Positions 61,412 through 64,000 of a stretch of DNA of 64,000 nucleotides are shown here, in pieces. Position 1 is the first letter of the stretch; each line of letters opens with the position of its first letter. Origin of the DNA: Lewinellaceae bacterium (GTDB taxonomy: Bacteria; Bacteroidota; Bacteroidia; Chitinophagales; Saprospiraceae). The stretch covers positions 62,001 to 126,000 of the forward strand of contig JACJYD010000001.1 of assembly GCA_020636275.1 (NCBI GenBank). The letters are read 5' to 3'. The position numbers were made by a program, and so were the translations under genes. A model generated the notes under the pieces. That model made no database searches. It was not told the origin of the DNA and worked only from the letters and a program-made list of their open reading frames with translations.

Positions 61412-62457
61412 TTAAAAGACCAATCGTATCGATCGAGGTACTGGACCCCTGCCTTGAGCAGGTCGATACAGGCGCGGATATCTTCCTTGTGGGCCATCTC
61501 GATCACCTGATGGATATGGCGCAGAGGGATGGAAATAGCCCCGGCAATGGATCCGCTCTTGCCGGAGCGTTGGATCCCGGCCGTGTCGGTGCCGCCGCCG
61601 GTCAGGATCTCGGGCTGCCAGGGGATCTGCTGGGCGTTGGCCTGCTCTTTAAGATAGTTGACCATCCGGTAGTCGCAAATGGTCGAGCTGTCCATGATCT
61701 TGATGGCGGCTCCTTTGCCGAGTTGGGTCACCATTTCGTGGGGTTGGGCGCCCGGCACATCGAAAGCGATCGTTACGTCGAGCCCGAAACCGAAATGGGG
61801 ATCGATCAGGTGGGCCGACTTTTGAGCGCCCCGCAGGCCCACTTCTTCCTGTACGGTGAATACGCCGTAAATATCGTAAGGGACTTCTTTGTCCTTCAGG
61901 GATCTCAGCACTTCAAGGAGGATAAAAACCGACACCCGGTTGTCGAGGGATTTGCTGTTCACGCAATCGCCCATTTCGATCAATTCGCGCTCCCGGGTCA
62001 CAGGGTCGCCTACCGCCACCCATTGTTCAACTTCGGCTTTTTTCATACCCAGGTCGATGAAATACTCGTGGATCGGCACCTGTTTGGTGCGTTCATCGGG
62101 TTTCATCAGGTGGATGGGTTTGCTGCCCATGACGCCGATCAGGTCGCGCCGGCCATGGACGATCACCCGCTGGGAGGTCAGGGTTTTGGGATCAAACCCG
62201 CCGAGGGGCAGGAAGCGCAGAAAGCCGTCGTCGTCGATATGGGAAATGATGAAGCTGATCTCGTCCATATGGGCGGCAACCATTACCCGTTTGGGTTCTT
62301 TACCCTTTTTTACCGCAATAACATTACCCATAGGGTCTACCTCAACGTGGTCGACGAGCGGGGTGATCTCCTCCAGCACAAGGCTTCGGATCCGTTGTTC
62401 AAAACCAGGTGCTCCGGGAATCTCACATATCTTCTTCAGCAGGGCAACATTGATCAT
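61408..62457 (-). CDS. M42-family metallopeptidase (glutamyl/deblocking aminopeptidase-like)
   Basis: This 349-residue di-zinc peptidase starts at the ATG at 62457 (MINVALLKKICEIPGAPGFE). A longer frame to 62505 adds non-homologous residues. Metal ligands are seen: His63 in AAHMDE, Asp in SLDNR (about 175), Glu-Glu in VQEEVG (about 208), Asp in DVTIAFDVP (about 230) and His in LRHIHQVIE (about 315). It removes N-terminal residues from small peptides in the cytoplasm, forming large tetrahedral particles in known members. It is coupled to phhB through ATGA. Confidence 0.93.
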   Translation of the reverse strand: MINVALLKKICEIPGAPGFEQRIRSLVLEEITPLVDHVEVDPMGNVIAVKKGKEPKRVMVAAHMDEISFIISHIDDDGFLRFLPLGGFDPKTLTSQRVIVHGRRDLIGVMGSKPIHLMKPDERTKQVPIHEYFIDLGMKKAEVEQWVAVGDPVTRERELIEMGDCVNSKSLDNRVSVFILLEVLRSLKDKEVPYDIYGVFTVQEEVGLRGAQKSAHLIDPHFGFGLDVTIAFDVPGAQPHEMVTQLGKGAAIKIMDSSTICDYRMVNYLKEQANAQQIPWQPEILTGGGTDTAGIQRSGKSGSIAGAISIPLRHIHQVIEMAHKEDIRACIDLLKAGVQYLDRYDWSFK

Positions 62458-62601
62458 TTGAAAGTAGTTGAGTTTTATCGAAAGGGGAGCGCAAAGAAGT
62501 GCCACAAGGTACGGTTTTTTGGTAAAAATAGGAGCAGTGGAAGCCCTCTGCTCCTATTTATTGTTTAATTGCGTAACATTGCAGGAACTCAGCCAAGGTC
62601 C

Positions 62602-64000
62602 ATGTCCCAAGTCCGGAAATTAGCCAGCGATACGATGATTTACGGAGTGAGCAGCATTCTCAGCCGCTTGCTCAACTACCTCATTCTGACCCCTTATCTC
62701 ACCCGGGTTTTCCTGGAAGGCGCGTATGGAGAGATCTCCATTTTATTCACCTATGCCGGTATTCTGATGGTCATTTTTACCTACCGAATGGAGACCTCGT
62801 TCTTCCGCTTCGGGAGCCGGAATGATAACATGGAAAAGGCCTTTTCCACCGGGTCGATATCCTTGCTGGCTTCCACGCTGGTCTTTTCCATCCTGATCCT
62901 GGTGAGTCTAAAACCCTTGGCTGTCTGGCTGAATTACCCCAACAATCCCGAGTACATCCTGCTGGTGTTGGGCATCATCGTGCTCGATTCCCTGACGGCC
63001 TTGCCCTTTGCGCGGCTCCGGCTTGAAGGACGGCCGATCCGGTTTGCGGCCCTGAAAACGGCGCAGATCCTGCTTACGGTCCTGTTCATTTTCTTTTTCC
63101 TGGAAGTGCTTCCCGTCCTGGCCCGGAAAGGCGTGCGATGGGCGGATTGGTTGTTTGACGAAAAATTCCGGGTGGGTTATGTATTTCTGGCTAACCTGCT
63201 GGCCAGTGGATCCGTGCTGGTGTTCTTTATTCCCAAATACCTGCGGATGCGTTGGACCTTCGATCGCAACCTCTGGCGGCAGATGATCCGATACGCCATG
63301 CCGCTGTTGATCGTCGGATTGGCCGCGGTGGTCAACCAGTTGATCGCCCTTCCGCTGCTGGAAAACCTCCTGCCCGGCACTTTGGCCGAAAACCGGGCCC
63401 AGACAGGTATTTTCAGCGCCGCCTCGAAGCTGGCCATTTTGATGAACCTCTTCACCCAGGCATTTAATTACGCAGCCGAGCCTTTCTTTTTTCACCATGC
63501 CGCCCGTTCCGATTCCCGGGAGATCTATGCCCAGACCGGGCAGGCATTTGCCCTGGTAGGTAGCCTGGTCTTTCTGGGTATCATGCTCTACCTCGATCTT
63601 ATCCAGTATTTTATCGGGGCTCACATGCGTGGCGGCCTTGGGGTAGTCCCCATTTTGTTGCTGGCCTATTATTTTCTGGGCTTGTACTACAATTTTTCCA
63701 TCTGGTATAAATTGGCCGACCGAACGACTATGGGGGCCATTATTTCCATGATAGGGGTTGTGATTACCCTGGCTTTGAATTTCTGGCTCGTCCCCCAGCC
63801 ATCCATCGGGTATTACGGCGGCGCCTGGGCAGCTCTCGCCTGTTATGGTTTTATGGCAGTTGCCAGTTTTCTGACCGGAAAAAAATATTTTCCTATTCCC
63901 TATCCCTTGGGACGGATGTCGATCTATATTGGGCTGGCGCTGGGGCTATACGCCTTGAGTACTCTTTTTGGGCCTTTGCCTCTGGGTTGGCGGCTCCTGG
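62602..64000 (+). CDS. Polysaccharide flippase (MOP superfamily), cut by window end
   Basis: The open frame from ATG 62602 runs without a stop to the window end (about 466 residues so far). It begins MSQVRKLASDTMIYGVSSIL and has many hydrophobic segments (for example LVFSILILVSL and VVITLALNFWLV). The charged RMETSFFRFG segment is typical of Wzx-like transporters. The C-terminal GGAWAALACYGFM is the end of the MOP fold. It probably exports lipid-linked sugars. The AAGG upstream supports the start. Confidence 0.88.
   Translation, partial: MSQVRKLASDTMIYGVSSILSRLLNYLILTPYLTRVFLEGAYGEISILFTYAGILMVIFTYRMETSFFRFGSRNDNMEKAFSTGSISLLASTLVFSILILVSLKPLAVWLNYPNNPEYILLVLGIIVLDSLTALPFARLRLEGRPIRFAALKTAQILLTVLFIFFFLEVLPVLARKGVRWADWLFDEKFRVGYVFLANLLASGSVLVFFIPKYLRMRWTFDRNLWRQMIRYAMPLLIVGLAAVVNQLIALPLLENLLPGTLAENRAQTGIFSAASKLAILMNLFTQAFNYAAEPFFFHHAARSDSREIYAQTGQAFALVGSLVFLGIMLYLDLIQYFIGAHMRGGLGVVPILLLAYYFLGLYYNFSIWYKLADRTTMGAIISMIGVVITLALNFWLVPQPSIGYYGGAWAALACYGFMAVASFLTGKKYFPIPYPLGRMSIYIGLALGLYALSTLFGPLPLGWRLL

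Noticed and set aside
61405..62568. Long plus-strand ORF of 387 residues opposite the M42 peptidase
   Set aside because: It mirrors the true gene in the opposite frame, has His/Asp/Gly-biased, non-protein-like sequence, and the M42 gene has its catalytic residues and coupling to phhB.

Overview
The window looks like one piece of a Bacteroidota chromosome, probably from the Saprospiria/Chitinophagia side of the phylum, although the exact lineage cannot be fixed from sequence alone. The phylum call rests on several features: a gingipain-like C25 protein with a type IX secretion C-terminus, a PorG/DUF6089-type barrel protein, a DUF4175 protein, an UpxY/NusG-like antiterminator in a polysaccharide operon, a YbeY with Asp as its third metal ligand, and promoter elements of the Bacteroidota TAnnTTTG type. 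I see no rRNA, tRNA, CRISPR array, insertion sequence or prophage. Gene content is mostly core-like.

Region 1 (1-9 kb) holds an XRE regulator, an ECF sigma factor behind a palindrome-rich promoter, an S8 protease fused to a SPOR domain, a rhomboid protease, pfkA, an unknown protein, tdk, and the minus-strand set alkA-like / rhodanese lipoprotein / mvaD. Region 2 (8.9-9.65 kb) is gene-free. It carries two perfect copies of the ParB-binding parS palindrome around an array of short hairpins. Region 3 (9.6-21.9 kb) has thrB, ybeY, an RsbW-like ATPase, a 1106-residue DUF4175 protein, an M1 aminopeptidase lipoprotein, a competence pair (triple-HhH protein and ComEC) and an alpha/beta hydrolase.

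Region 4 (21.9-23.8 kb) consists of two AT-rich gene-free stretches on either side of heme A synthase. The left one has five matches to the DnaA box within 190 bp, three of them perfect TTATCCACA. The right one has four spaced CAGTGGAAA repeats and several near-boxes. With the parS pair about 12 kb away, I propose this as a candidate chromosomal origin (oriC). Region 5 (23.8-36.3 kb) has a SRAP protein, lpxK, a 1673-residue C25/T9SS protein, a Wzi-like barrel protein, a tandem inverted-repeat block and metH.

Region 6 (36.3-56.5 kb) is an exopolysaccharide locus. It starts with a winged-helix regulator whose promoter lies inside a palindrome. It continues with lhgO, a WbpD-like acetyltransferase, a TviB/WbpA-like dehydrogenase, an UpxY-like antiterminator, cysC-cysD-cysN, a UDP-glucuronate epimerase, a UDP-GlcNAc 2-epimerase, glycosyltransferases, gmd-fcl-manC (GDP-fucose), a methyltransferase, a flippase, a FemAB/GNAT protein and an alpha/alpha-toroid protein. 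ATP sulfurylase and APS kinase occur without any APS/PAPS or sulfite reductase. Together with the fucose and uronate genes, this suggests that PAPS is made for a sulfated, fucose- and uronate-containing surface polysaccharide.

Region 7 (56.5-64 kb) has an RsmI-like methylase, nadA, a PorG-like barrel, an unknown secreted protein, phhB, an M42 peptidase and a second flippase cut by the window end.
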